From positions 1,612,001 through 1,676,000 of the forward strand of contig JAEILZ010000002.1 in NCBI GenBank assembly GCA_018873225.1: a DNA stretch of 64,000 nucleotides, read 5' to 3'. This document shows, piece after piece, positions 38,357 through 49,090 of this stretch. This stretch comes from [Phialemoniopsis] sp. UDSM-2020. Its lineage: Eukaryota > Ascomycota > Sordariomycetes > Thyridiales > Thyridiaceae. Under the pieces are notes generated by a model. That model searched no databases. It saw only the letters and a program-made list of their open reading frames with translations, and was not told where the DNA came from. Each line of letters starts with the position of its first letter. Position 1 is the first letter of the stretch. Position numbers and translations under genes: made by a program.

Positions 38357-39667
38357 ATGGGATATCACCAGAACCAAGCACAATTCGACCGTGCCAAATG
38401 GCGGAAGCGGTTTCTGCTCCCGTGCTGGGGCATCCAGATTTGCCTTTTGTTGGCATTAATAGGCATCTTCTCCTACCGGATATCGGAAACGGTCCAACAC
38501 TACGAGGAGAATGACAAAAAGGGGAAGTTGCCGGTCGTGGAGATGGTGTAAGTGGCATACTCATTAGATTGTGACGGGAGGCGGTCCAGTTGACTTGCGA
38601 GAACAGTTGGGAATGCACCAATATCGGCCTATCGCTCCTATCACTACTCCTGAGCACCATGGAGGTCGCCAAGATGGTGTCCGAGACCCTGACGCCCTTC
38701 TTCATGCTCTTCACCCACACCATCAAACTCACCAGCGCCGCCGCTATCCTCGCTCTCGACGTCGTTGAGTTCCTCGCACGCAACCGAGACACCTGGTCGA
38801 CCATCGGCCTGGCTCTTGACATTGGCTTCATGTAAGATCTACTCTGCGTTCGAGAGCGCAGCAAGACAGACTAACACGGCTTCTCCTCCACACAGCGCCG
38901 CCACCCTCATCCCCACCATCTACGCCATCATCACCTTCCGCCGCCTCTCCCGCTACGACGACTACCACCACCCCGTCAACGTCAAGGCCTACGGCTTCAG
39001 CAACAACGACCACCTCGAGCTCGGCAACGCCGTCGACGTCCGCGCCGGCCCGTACGACCGGCACCTCTCGACCGAGTACTACTCCCCGCAAGGGTCGCGC
39101 AGCCGCTCCGTCTCGGCCGCCTCGTCGGTGCCCACCCTCGAGTCGCTGCGGCGCAAGTCGACGGGCCCCACCGTCACCATCGAGCACGTCCAGGCGCCGG
39201 GCCCGCTGCCGCGGCGCGAGAGCTACGACCACAAGCGCGACACGCAGTTCGAGGAGTACGTCTCGCGCCGGGCGTCGGTGCACCTCAAGGAGGACATCGA
39301 CCGGGCCGTCGGCGCCGAGTTCTGGGGCGCCGCGGCCGCGGCCGCGGCCCCCTCGCGCAACAGCCTCGACCGGTCCGACAGCGTCGTCGTGGGCAGCGGC
39401 ACCGTGGCGAGCGGGCGGCCGCGCGACTCGGTCGGGCGGACGCGCAGCTGGGCGAGCGAGCAGGGCCTCGTGTCGGTACCCGAGGAGGAGTTTGACGACA
39501 ACAACCCGCTGCTGGACCAGAACCGGCGGCCGTCGAGCGAGGACGAGAGGGCCGGCGGCGCGGGCAGGACGGTACACCCGCAGGAGCACCAGGACATGAG
39601 AAGGGCGGTGAGCCCACCCTCGGCCCAGGTGGCGCTGGAGAACCGAAAGAGGAGGAGAGATGAGTAA
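38357..39667 (+). CDS. Four-TM fungal membrane protein with long cytosolic tail
   Basis: Three exons: 38357-38547, 38607-38831 and 38896-39667; 395 residues. I placed the first intron at a consensus GTAAGT donor and the AACAG acceptor at 38,606, because this alone keeps the frame with that donor. Four hydrophobic segments are predicted: about residues 20-41 (CWGIQICLLLALIGIFSYRI), 68-83, 90-117 (FFMLFTHTIKLTSAAAILAL) and 124-150 (IGLALDIGFIAATLIPTIYA). The remaining ~245 residues are hydrophilic, rich in Arg, Ser and Asp, with a short Ala run (WGAAAAAAAPSR) and probable phosphorylation-type RxxS sites. I do not recognise the family beyond it looking like a conserved Pezizomycotina protein. 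The third exon is GC-rich, which produces long antisense open frames that I treat as shadows. Confidence 0.75.
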
Positions 39668-39941
39668 AAGCAAAACAGGAAGAGAACAAAGATTGGTGGG
39701 GCGATGGCTACATTTTATAATTCTTGTTGATACCCATTTTGGTGGTGTTTTAAGGAGTGCATGCATTCGGTCATAAGGTGTGCGGGAAAAGGTGTTTTCG
39801 AGCTGCATTCGTTTGCCAGATGCCTTTGAATGATTTTATGGCTCATTCATAAAACGAATATACGTCCCTCAGAGGATAATCAGCGCTATGCAAAGTTATT
39901 CACACATGATATGTCTCGCAAATCGAAGCGATGAAGTCCCT

Positions 39942-40754
39942 CTACCGCTTCTTCCACCGCACCTTGGCAACCCACGCAGCAAATCTGCGAATCTCCTCCT
40001 GTTCCAACAGCAGCTCCACCGTGTAGTACCGGCGCGCGAGGTCCTCGTGGGCCGCGAACCGGTGCACGGCCGAGTGGCACGCGCCGCAGAGCCACGCGAC
40101 GTTCTGCAGCTCGTCGGTGCGCCTCCAGCCCCTCTTGACGGCCTTGTCGTGCACCAGCCGCGGCACGAGGTGGTGGTACGTCAGGGCGACCCAGTCCCGG
40201 CCGCAGATCTCGCAGGCGTCGACCCGGCCGGCGGCGGACCGGGGCGCCGGCGGCGCGGCGCTGGCGGCGCTCACGTAGGACGACAGCACCGAGGCGAGCA
40301 GCTCGTTGACGCCCCGCGTCGCCTCGTCGGCTAGGCCGTACGTGCGCAGGGAGTCGGACACGGATGGGTCCAGGGCTGGGAGGATGGACTCGGAGACCTG
40401 GGCGCCGGTCAGGGTGGCCGGCGCGTAGCGGGCCTGCAGGCCATTTGCGTCGTCGGCCCAGGTTTGGTGGGTGAGGTCTTGGAGGTCTGCTGGTAGATCG
40501 TCGAAAGTCTCAGTGGCGATGTAGTCTATGAACTCGGCGAGGTCTTCGGCGTCGTCGGCCGAACCTGCGTCAGATGAACCCGGGCGGACGGTCTCGCCAG
40601 CTGTGGATGCGGCCTTTGATTTCTTTGCCGCACGCTTTTGTGATTTCTTTGGTTCTGGCGTAGATAAGGACTCGATCAAGACTTCTGAGAAAGCCTCGCG
40701 AAACTTATCATAATTACCAGCCTTGATACCGTCCCGGGCGCCGCCTGGGGCCAT
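39942..40754 (-). CDS. HNH-domain protein with paired CxxC motifs
   Basis: A single-exon gene of 270 residues. Residues 1-175 are mostly low-complexity, with a Lys-rich, possibly nuclear-targeting stretch (KKSQKRAAKKSK, about 36-47) and then acidic sequence. Residues 181-235 form an HNH-type zinc-bound fold: C181 and C184 in CEICGRD, the histidines of TYHHLVPR (H194, H195), a central Asn in LQNVAWLC and the second CxxC with a histidine (CGACHSAVH, residues 223-231). HNH proteins cut or bind nucleic acid in bacteria and phages; in fungi this stand-alone form is conserved but uncharacterised, so I make no functional claim. It converges with the four-TM gene (274 bp between stop codons) and shares a 386-bp divergent promoter with the dehalogenase-like gene. 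Confidence 0.85.
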   Translation of the reverse strand: MAPGGARDGIKAGNYDKFREAFSEVLIESLSTPEPKKSQKRAAKKSKAASTAGETVRPGSSDAGSADDAEDLAEFIDYIATETFDDLPADLQDLTHQTWADDANGLQARYAPATLTGAQVSESILPALDPSVSDSLRTYGLADEATRGVNELLASVLSSYVSAASAAPPAPRSAAGRVDACEICGRDWVALTYHHLVPRLVHDKAVKRGWRRTDELQNVAWLCGACHSAVHRFAAHEDLARRYYTVELLLEQEEIRRFAAWVAKVRWKKR

Positions 40755-41140
40755 CGTACGGCCCCGTTTAGGTTGGCATAAGGTTCTGACCCAAAGTCCA
40801 ACACGGTCAGTTATTCCCGTTGCTTTGCTTCCTGTGGCAGTAGGTAATTATTGATGTTGCACTGGGGGGAGTTTGGGCTGACGTTGGGTTCTATAGTTAG
40901 AATCAATGACGAGGTGAGGCGCGTGTCCCGGTCGATCTGGGGAAAGTGGGGGTCAAAGGACCCGACCGAGGTCGGACCCGGCCCCGCAAAGCCGGGGTAA
41001 GCTAGAACTCGTTGCGGGCTTATCCTTCGAGACCAGTATCCTCATCCTGAAACCTACCATAGGATACCCTGTCTATAGTGCGAGTCTTCCGTTGCATCTC
41101 AAGTCTATCGGTCTTGAACTTCGCGCGCAGTGCACGTACC
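40755..41140. promoter_or_regulatory. Shared divergent promoter of the HNH and dehalogenase-like genes
   Basis: This 386-bp gap separates two divergent start codons and must hold both promoters. No TATA box or clear factor site stands out. Confidence 0.5.
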
Positions 41141-41927
41141 ATGGCCTCGGACAAGACGGTCATCGCCTTTGACTTGTATGGCACTCTGCTATCGACCGAG
41201 TCGATCGCTGAGGAGCTGTCCAAGCACTTTGGAAAGGACAAGGCCAAGAACTTAGCCGCGTTATGGCGAAGATACCAGTTGGAGTATACATGGAGGCTCA
41301 ACAGTATGGGTATGTGTATACGATGATGACCAGCAGAAAGCGTCTTGTTCACTGACCTGCATCCAAGGGATATACCGTCCCTTTAGTGACTGCACGGAAG
41401 GGGCTCTGCAGCATGCTGTTGCCGAGATGGGCTTGTCTCTCTCGCCTAGTCACGTCCCGGAATTGATGAAAGCCTACAATTCGCTGCATACGTTTCCAGA
41501 GGTGGCCAGAGCACTCGAGACAGTCGCGAAAGGCACAGTAGAAGCTTACATCTTCTCGAATGGCACGAACGATATGGTCAACACATCGGTGAAGACCTCG
41601 CCAGACCTCAAGCCCCACGCGGAGATGTTCAAGAACATCATCACTGTGGACGAAGTCGAGGCTTTCAAGCCAGCAAAGAGAGTCTATACTCACCTTCTTC
41701 GAAAGGTAGGCAAGACAGAGACGCCTGGAAGCGTGTGGGTGGTCAGTGCAAATCCATTCGATGTAGTTGGGTCGAAGGCTGCAGGGCTGCGATCGGCTTG
41801 GATCGACCGGGCCGGGACAGGCTGGGTCGATAAGCTTGGAGATGTAGTCGGCGGCTTGAAGCCCGATATTGTCGTAGATGGAGTGGACAAGGCTGTTTCT
41901 GAGATACTTGGTGGCAAGAAGCAGTAG
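41141..41927 (+). CDS. HAD-superfamily hydrolase, haloacid dehalogenase type II-like
   Basis: Two exons: 41141-41309 and 41368-41927; 242 residues. The start ATG gives MASDKTVIAFDLYGT, which puts the nucleophile aspartate at D11, as in L-2-haloacid dehalogenases. The second motif is IFSNGTND, the lysine motif is in VEAFKPAKRVYTHLL, and the final acidic/Asn motif is VVSANPFDVVGSKAAGLRSA with WIDRAG. This order and spacing fit the type II dehalogenase subgroup. The fungal substrate is usually unknown; it may be a 2-haloacid or another small carboxylate or phosphate ester. No targeting signal is seen, so a cytosolic enzyme is likely. Its stop codon lies 52 bp from that of the convergent DJ-1-like gene. 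Confidence 0.9.
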
Positions 41928-41979
41928 GCAGAAGGGAGTATATTAATCGAAGCGCACGATATCCAATTAAATTACGGAA

Positions 41980-43142
41980 TTACTGCAAGCTCTTAACCAA
42001 CTTGACAAGGCTTTCCGAAAGCAGATCAACGTCATTGGGGAATCTGGCGGTTATGTAGTTATAATTGGGGTCCTCGACGACAAAGCTGAACATGGTACAG
42101 GTTAGCACACAGTCCCTAAACAGCGATATGTCTCGGCGGCCAGGAGGGGCCGCCACCAAGGGAAGATTGTCCCACTCACGGTCGCATTCCTAGGCTGTTC
42201 TTGTACTGTTCTTTGTGGTTCCTAAGGTTCTTCCTCACCTGTGATGCGTCTGTTAAACACCCTCTTGACCCCAGAGGAAAGGAGACTTACACTCATCTCC
42301 ACATCTTCGCTGCCCTGTCCGTATGTTTTGTAGTAGTCGCCCAGAAAGGCCCTGGTGCCCCAAAAAGCAACTTGCTCAAATCTAGCGGGGAGAGAGGTCG
42401 TTATGCAGTCATAAATGACGCTCTTGCCATCGGCACCTTTGGCCTCTGACAGAACCATGACCCCGTGGCAGACAGCGCCGACAACCTTTTTGCCGGGCTT
42501 CTTGGTCTGGGGAAAGTACGAGGCTAGCAGCTTGTGGACAACGTCGGAGTCGATGAGCTGGCGGACGGACTTCTCGTGACCACCCGGGAGGAAGCACAGG
42601 TCGAACTCGTCTAGCGAGAAGCCCTCTGCAGTCCATGCCAGTGCATTCTTGCACTCTTCCGAGGCCGCCATGTTCTGGTACATGGCTACGGCCTCTTGCT
42701 TGGCACCCTGTGGATGGAGGCGGATCATGGTTAGAATGGGTACCGTAGCGCACGTAGATCACTGAAGGATTCATGGCGTACCAGCAGTTTCTGGATAACA
42801 CCCTCACACATGCGCTTGTCGCAAGCAGGGGCCTTGCCATTTTCGGTCGCTATGCGCACATCAAAGCCGGCCTTCTTGAAGGCCGTGTAGGGAACGGCGG
42901 TTTCTGGGCGGTGATGTTTGGGTTAGCTATCTAGACTTCGTATCTCGTATCTGCGTCTCAAGGGCGACCCGAAACAACGGAATGGAGAATGGGGGCCGGT
43001 CTCCGCAAACAGGGCTGGAGTGGCGCCCAAACCATCGCAAAAAGGGACCCGATTGAGCGGCCGGTCACTTGGGATGCAGCTCACCTGTGGGATCATGGCC
43101 ATAATCGGCCATCAAGATGATGGCCTTGGGCGCAGTAGCCAT
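41980..43142 (-). CDS. DJ-1/PfpI family protein (class I glutamine amidotransferase-like)
   Basis: Five exons are inferred: 43085-43142, 42782-42903, 42291-42707, 42180-42238 and 41980-42085; 253 residues with all phases consistent. The N-terminus reads MATAPKAIILMADYGHDPT, followed by the conserved glutamate E20 in ETAVPYTAFKKAGF. The nucleophile elbow is GAVCHGVMVL, with C140 and H141, and the strand before it holds DLCFLPGGH. These are the usual active-site positions of DJ-1/PfpI proteins, which act as glyoxalase III/deglycase-like enzymes, chaperones or small-molecule hydratases. The C-terminus (FVVEDPNYNYITARFPNDVD) matches fungal members that read PNFVTARWPGD-like sequence. The role cannot be narrowed further. 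The gene converges almost directly with the dehalogenase-like gene. Confidence 0.87.
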
Positions 43143-44574
43143 GGTTTATGCTCGGAGCCGGGCCTTGATGATGTGAAAAGGCTCTGGATAATCGGACCCT
43201 TGGCCTTCTGAGGGTCTGGAGTTTGAAGCATGTCCGTTTTTGCACAAGAAGCTTTACCGTTCAGTGGATTACCTACTCCGTAGTCCACAGTTCCACCGGA
43301 AGACACCCTGTAATTTGATGTGGGGGCTGTCCGGCCTCCTGCCCTTTTTGCACCTTCGATGCGAGCGACGATGGGTTTCTCCTGATAGGCTACCTAGGTA
43401 CTTTATACTCACTTTACTTATCGCACGAGGAAGGAAACAGTTACGAAGGTAAAACTAGATCCATTGACTCTGGGGTGAAGGGCTATTCCACTGCCCCCAT
43501 TCATACAGGTTCAAGTGGGTGTCAGAATGGTTGACGATTTTCCTTGTGGATGAACCTCGATCATTAACTGATCAACCAGGATTATCCCACTACCTAAGCA
43601 TGGATGGATGATTCAGTCTGTTAGCAATTTGGGTAGAGAATGATCCAAAACCGTCAACCTTTCTGACACCCACTTGAGGTTGAATACAGCACTTTGCTGC
43701 ACAGCTCCGTTGTCTGAACCGGAATCCAGATCAACACGGCCCAGCCAGGACCAGGACGTCCAGGCGACAGCGATGTTCACATGTCACAATACGATTTGTT
43801 TCGACCAGCTTATCTGACGGGCGCAAGCCCCTCGACTGAGTTCTGCAGCAAGACATGCATGCAAGCATGCCTTGACTGAACCTCCCGCATTCCGTGATTG
43901 GGGGAGGCGGGCAGGCCGGTGCAAGGCTTCTGCGTGGGCTGCTGAATGCGGGCCCCAAGACAGGCTCGAGGGCTACTGAGAAGTCTAAACCTGGGGGAAT
44001 AGGCTATGCTCCACCACTCTACGGTATCGGCCCGCGCATTTCGGGAGCAGCCCTCGAGTGAGTTGCATTCCTCCATCCTTCATTATTTCTGCTGGGGAGG
44101 CAGTGGTCAGCAATTCTCAGCCACACGCGTCGTTTCGCCCTTTTTGTCTTGCCCAACAACTTTACTGCAGTCATGGCATTGGCTGCTGACGGCGATCCAA
44201 AGAATGTCTGGAGGCAGGCTTGGCAAGCAAGGGTTGGTGTGGATGTCTATGTGCGTATTGGTGCGCGCGCGTGTACTCAGCCCTGTGATCCAAATCGTGC
44301 CCCTTGGTGCAGATCAATTTGTCTCTCTGGTCATCCTTCCCATGTGACGAAACCCGCTCACTCCTTCGTACAAGAGGACCAGAGCACACGAGAGCTCTTG
44401 CTGGGAGCCCATTTCTTAGTTTATTAACAAGGCTGCCCTTTTCCACTTGCCTCCCCCCGAGATCTCGGGTCTCTGTTTCCTTGATACCCACTACTTCCCC
44501 GTTTATGGTCTCTTTGTGATGTCGTCATAATACACGTCCGGGACATCTCATGAACCTCAAAAGGCCTAACTACC
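43143..44574. other. Intergenic region containing a MITE-like element
   Basis: This 1.4-kb region lies between divergent start codons. It holds the element at 43,513-43,675, a TACTCCGTA palindrome at 43,274-43,282 and a TACCTAGGTA palindrome at 43,391-43,400. No gene is supported. Confidence 0.5.
43513..43675 (+). mobile_element. MITE-like element, copy 2
   Basis: This 163-bp element has near-perfect terminal inverted repeats: AAGTGGGTGTCAGAATGGTT at the left end and the matching inverse, AACCTTTCTGACACCCACTT, at the right, with GTTGAC and GTCAAC continuing the arms. Flanking sequence shares AGGTT on both sides (43507-43511 and 43677-43681), which may be an imperfect target-site duplication. 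It has no coding capacity and matches copy 1 (12,512-12,674) in opposite orientation. The ends do not start with CAGGG or TA in a way that would settle the superfamily; the 7-bp duplication at copy 1 is the best clue. Confidence 0.82.
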
Positions 44575-46275
44575 ATGACCTCGACCAAGTTTTACGGTAC
44601 CCAGCTGGGCGGTAAGACCGTCATCAACTACAGCTACACCGACTCGCCTCTGAAACTGCTGAGATGGGATATCTTCTACTTCTTCAAGTTCTCCTGGGCC
44701 TGGGCCTATGTTGTCTGGCCCTTCACTCCCACCGACTCAGGAGCCCTTGATGAGCTAGCTCTTACGCCTCAGAACCTGTGGTGCCTGGCTATTCACGCTG
44801 TACTATTCGTTCTGCAGTTGGCCTTTCTCGTCTCGATCCCTTTTGCCCTTGTCCTACCAGCTTATTTGACTGGGTTGGCCATGGCCATATTCTTCACTTT
44901 CAACTGGCTTCTGTGTATGCTGCTGAATGGACGTGATGTCGAGTACAAATCTGATCCCAAATATACCCCGGATGCCGAAGCCTACCTTAACGAGCAATGG
45001 GTTTTTCTGAATGGGGTGGCTGTCGGGTAGGTGATGCCCCGGAGCACAGCTTTCCTCGACCTCATCCACTGACTGAAGCATGGTGACAGGGAGCACTGGC
45101 TGAAAGGAAACCTCAATCGCTTGGCTATTACTTTCAAGCGTCCCGTACTGGGCATTCATAACCGAACGTGAGTCCTAAGGTCGTACAGTTCTGCAGGCCT
45201 CCAACTGATGAATGACAGGACCGGCATCATATTCGATGTCATTGAATGCCTAATCCAACGCAACTTTGGCTACGCCACCAACGACATCCGGGTGTGCTAC
45301 AAGATTCTCAAGGAAAAGCTGTATAACCCTCAGTACTCCAAGGTGGTCTTTATCCTGCATTCCCAGGGCGGTATCGAGGGCGGTCTCGTCTGCGACTGGC
45401 TCCTTCAGGAACTGCCCCAGGACCTCTTGGCTAAACTTGAGATTTATACCTTTGGATGCGCCTCGAATCATTTTAACAACCCCCACCGTCATGCCGAATG
45501 CCAGCAGGAAGCTCTGAGCCGCCCTGTGCATGGATCCCTAGACAGCCTTGCTGCACCAGCGCCTAGTACGCCAAAGAAAGGGGCCAACCGCACCAACGGT
45601 GCAGTCAAATCTGCCAACAAACACCCTTCATCCCATAACAATGCGCAGGCTGATGGCACGAATGCTCGATCACGAGCCCTGCGCCTGCTGACCGAAACAT
45701 CCTCGCTTCACCCAGCTGCCACCAGCGGACTCGCGATCGGTCACATTGAGCACTACGCCCACACCACTGACTTTGTCGCCGCGTGGGGTGTCTTGCACTT
45801 TGCTACCACTGCTCGATCCTCGCATACCATGCCGCGCTTCAAGGGCCGTGTTTTTGCCCGCGCCTCGCCCAGGGGTGGTCATCAGCTCAACCAGCATTAT
45901 ATGGACGGCATGTTCCCGCTCGAGCGTAACCCTAAGACGGGCGAATTCCTTGGCGCTGCCGAGAAAGGCAACGAATTCATGGAGAGCGATATCGAGCCGG
46001 GCCGAGAGGGCGACGAGAGCGCCGACCTTAGAGAGGCCTATGAGGGTTCCTGGATCGGCGAGGCGTTGGCCGACACCCCGGAGGACATAGTGGCCATCGA
46101 CAGCACGGTTAAGGTCCACGGCGGAAGTCCTGTGGCCACTAGGAAGGGCACCAGGAGGGTCAAGGTCAAGGATCTAAGTCGGCTGTGGCTCTACCGCAAC
46201 GGGAGAGTTCCGGACGAGAAGCCGCCCCTGCTACAACGGGAGCCGGATGGAGTCGTCCGGGGTGCGACTCTGTAG
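44575..46275 (+). CDS. Membrane-anchored alpha/beta hydrolase (lipase-like, HSQGG serine motif)
   Basis: Three exons: 44575-45026, 45090-45167 and 45219-46275; 528 residues. The N-terminal third has hydrophobic segments around residues 36-50 (FFKFSWAWAYVVWPF), 65-86 and 90-118 (LAMAIFFTFNWLLCMLLNG), so the protein should sit in a membrane. The hydrolase part has strand-turn-helix sequence VVFILHSQGGIEGGLVCDWL with nucleophile serine S225 in a G/HxSxG-like elbow. Candidate partners are the histidines in IGHIEHYAHTTDFVAAWGVL. A low-complexity Ser/Asn/Thr insertion lies between (about residues 275-330). The family looks like fungal DUF676-type or related lipases; the substrate is unknown. The C-terminal tail is charged. 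The gene converges with the P450 gene. Confidence 0.8.
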
Positions 46276-46780
46276 AGTGGAGACGAGAGTAGCATACACG
46301 ATGCAGGCCCAGATGTAAGCAATGAGCAGGAACCCAAATTCATCCCAGCCGAGGGACAATTGATCTGGGGCCCCGACGGGAAGAGACCATACAGTGTGAA
46401 AGAAGGACCAAGAGAAGGGGACGTGACTTGGGATGGTGACGGGGTAGAGTGCGTATACTGGGATGGCCTCTAGGTGGTTTTGCCGACCTGGGATCACAGA
46501 TGGGAGAAAAAGCCTCGAAGAAAGGTTCAGGGAAAGTACCTATGGGGCGAATATGAGTAAGTCACTTTGTTACCGAGCGTTTGCAGGATATTTTGTAGGT
46601 GTGTAGCAGTACTGTAAATCTATAATCAAGCGTGTCCACTTTGGAGCGTTACCATTGATCAATCTCGATACCTTACCGAGCAAGATTAAGATTACACAGT
46701 CTTATGTGCTGACAGAAGTGCCTTTTCTTACTTGCAGCAGGAAGTTCTATTGACAACTACAAGGCTGGATCCTCGCTCTA

Positions 46781-48519
46781 TCATGACCTTCCACCATACC
46801 CACTGAACGACACCCTGCAAGGATACGACCCGACGGGGTGAGCCGCCCCAGCCTCGACCATGTACGCCCTATCCCCATCGACACCCGATAGATCCAGTCC
46901 CGGCCCGGCCTTCTTCTCGGCGTCGATCTCGTCGTAGCAGTCCCGGATGTCGAACTCGCGCACCACGCACGCCAGCACGGCTTTCACCTCGGTGTACACG
47001 AGCTGCTGGCCGACGCACAGGCGAGGCCCCTGCTCGAAGGGGCGCCACCCGCCGCGGGGCGGGTACAGCTCGTGGCCCGGGTCGACGAGCCAGCGCTCCG
47101 GCAGGAACTCGTGCGGGCGCGCCCAGACCTTGGGGTTGCGGTGCGTCGCGTAGTGCGAGATGAGCACGCTGATGCCCTCGGTCGGGTACCGCTCGCCGGC
47201 CGAGTCGACGAGCTCGAGCTCGCGGTTGCCCTCGCGGATGCCCTGCGCCGGCGGGAACTGGCGCATCGTCTCCTTGATCACGGCCAGGGTGTAGGGCAGG
47301 GCGTTGAGCAGGGCCGGCTCGCGCTCGATCTTGGCGGGGACGCCGTCGAGGTCGTCCTCGGCGCCGCTCCCAAAGACGGCGTCGTGCTCGGCGCGGAGCC
47401 TGGCCAGGACCTGCGGGTGCCGGTAGATGTTGTGGTAGCAAAAGACGATGGTGGCGGCCGACGAGTCGTAGCCGGCAAAGAAGAACATGCGCATGTTGCG
47501 CACGGCCATGGCCATGAACTCGGCGTCGAGCTCGGCGGCGCCCCGCTTGCCCGGCTGCGACATGTAGTCCTCGATGGCGAGGTCCATGACGGAGCGGTAC
47601 CGCTCGGCCTGGCCCGTCGCCTTGGCGGCGCGGTAGCTGCGGAAGCGCGACTCGAGCTGCTTGCGGATGAGCGAGTCGAGGATGCGACTGTTGCGCCATT
47701 TCCCGTAGATGAATAAGGGGCTCAGGTGCGCGAGCAGGTTCTGCGGCGTGTAGTCGGAGAACTTGAGCGCGAGCTGGCGGATCATGGCGTCGGCGAGCGG
47801 GTGCCGCGCGTGCTGGGTGTCGAGGCCGGCGTTGAGGACGACCTCGCCGATGATGTCGATGATGAGGCTCAGCGTCATGGGCTCAATCTCGAAGCGCCGG
47901 CCCTCGCGGGCGCGCTCCCGCAGCAGGTCCCGGTACACCGAGATCTTGGACACGATGACGGGCACCTCGTTGGCGATGTTGTTGGCGCTGAAGCCCGGCG
48001 TGAAGAGGTTGTGCAGATATCTCCAGGCGCCGTCGTTGGAGTCGAACAGCGAAGGGCCGCCGGTGATGGGCAGGAACCAGGCCTTGAGGACGTCGGGCTT
48101 GCGCTGGCCCGTGATCTGATGGGTGGTGGCCTGGGTCGCCATGTCCGGGTCTGTGACGACGAGCAGGGGCTCGGTCATGGGCCACAGGTCCAGGTAGAAG
48201 GCACCATTATGCTTGAAGGTCTTGCCTACGCCGTTGACGATGTAGGTGCTGTGTGCCTTGGGAGGCAGCGCGCTGGCCATCTTGGCCGCGGGCAGCATGC
48301 TGCCCAGGACGGGGTTCCATGCAGGCGTGGGCTTGCGTGTGTCAAGTCAGTACAGGATGTAGATGTGTTTCAGGGGTAGGAGACGGTACTCACCTTTCCA
48401 AGCCTTCTCACCCGCCAGACCAAACCCCTATACCTCCAATACTTGCGCCCGAAGACGCGCAGTGATAGGAGCACAATCAGGAGCACACCGACGCGCAAAA
48501 CTCCGAGCTGGAAGCCCAT
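46781..48519 (-). CDS. Cytochrome P450 monooxygenase, CYP59-like
   Basis: Two exons: 48394-48519 and 46781-48331; 558 residues. The first exon encodes a membrane anchor (GVLRVGVLLIVLLSLRVFG) and a basic stop-transfer stretch. I chose the ATG at 48,519 because it places the anchor at the N-terminus; the frame is open further upstream. P450 signatures are in place: I-helix AGYDSSAAT (about residues 328-336, with Ser where Thr is usual), ExxR as ETMR (396-399), PERW, and the heme-binding FEQGPRLCVG with the ligand C481. The heme loop and ERW region resemble CYP59 enzymes (StcS/AflN-type), but the substrate is not predictable. It lies downstream of, and in the same direction as, an HSL-type esterase. 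Confidence 0.88.
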
Positions 48520-49090
48520 GATGATCAATGAGCTACCATTGTCGGCAGCAACTATAGTGCTAGCACCCATTTCCACGCCGTTAATTATGGTGGCTTTGAA
48601 GATCTCCACCACCTGAGGACTATGAATACCTCCCTCGCCAGTGGTGCCCGTCTCAATCCCGCGTTCTTCTCCCTTGACTGCGAGATCTTCGGATTCGGGC
48701 TGCTCAACAAAAGTCGTTGCTATGTACAAATCAGCTCGCCGCGATTGGAAATTGCTGACAATGGTGGACTTACACTGCACTAAATCAACCGCACACACGC
48801 TGTGGAGACCCCTTGCGTGGTTGAGAACCCGACACTAACGGCCCAGCACCATGGGGAAATTATATTCACTGGCAAGGCCTAGTGCTTACAGGAAATAGAA
48901 GTGTGTATTGTGTAGTAGATGAGCTCCTAGTGATGCCACTTAGCCCATCGATTTGCGAATGCATGCGTACGGTGATGTATAATGAGTCGCCGAACGAATG
49001 GCAAGACGATCTCGGTACCAGCATCATCATCCTCCCATCCCACGATTCCCAGAATCGGATTTTCCTTGCTGCGCAACCTAGTCAAAACGC
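48520..49090. promoter_or_regulatory. Region between the esterase and P450 genes
   Basis: About 570 bp separate the esterase stop codon from the P450 start. It holds the P450 promoter. The P450 frame stays open upstream to 48,798, so a longer N-terminus is formally possible but lacks family support. Confidence 0.45.

Noticed and set aside
38828..39808. Minus-strand 326-codon frame opposite the four-TM protein
   Set aside because: The sequence is Arg/Ala/Val-rich and follows the GC bias of the sense exon, so it is an antisense shadow.
47072..48379. Plus-strand open frames opposite the P450 gene
   Set aside because: They are shadows produced by the high GC content at third positions of the P450 codons.
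48520..48798. Upstream extension of the P450 N-terminus
   Set aside because: The frame is open, but the sequence before the membrane anchor has no P450 character; the ATG at 48,519 fits the family better.
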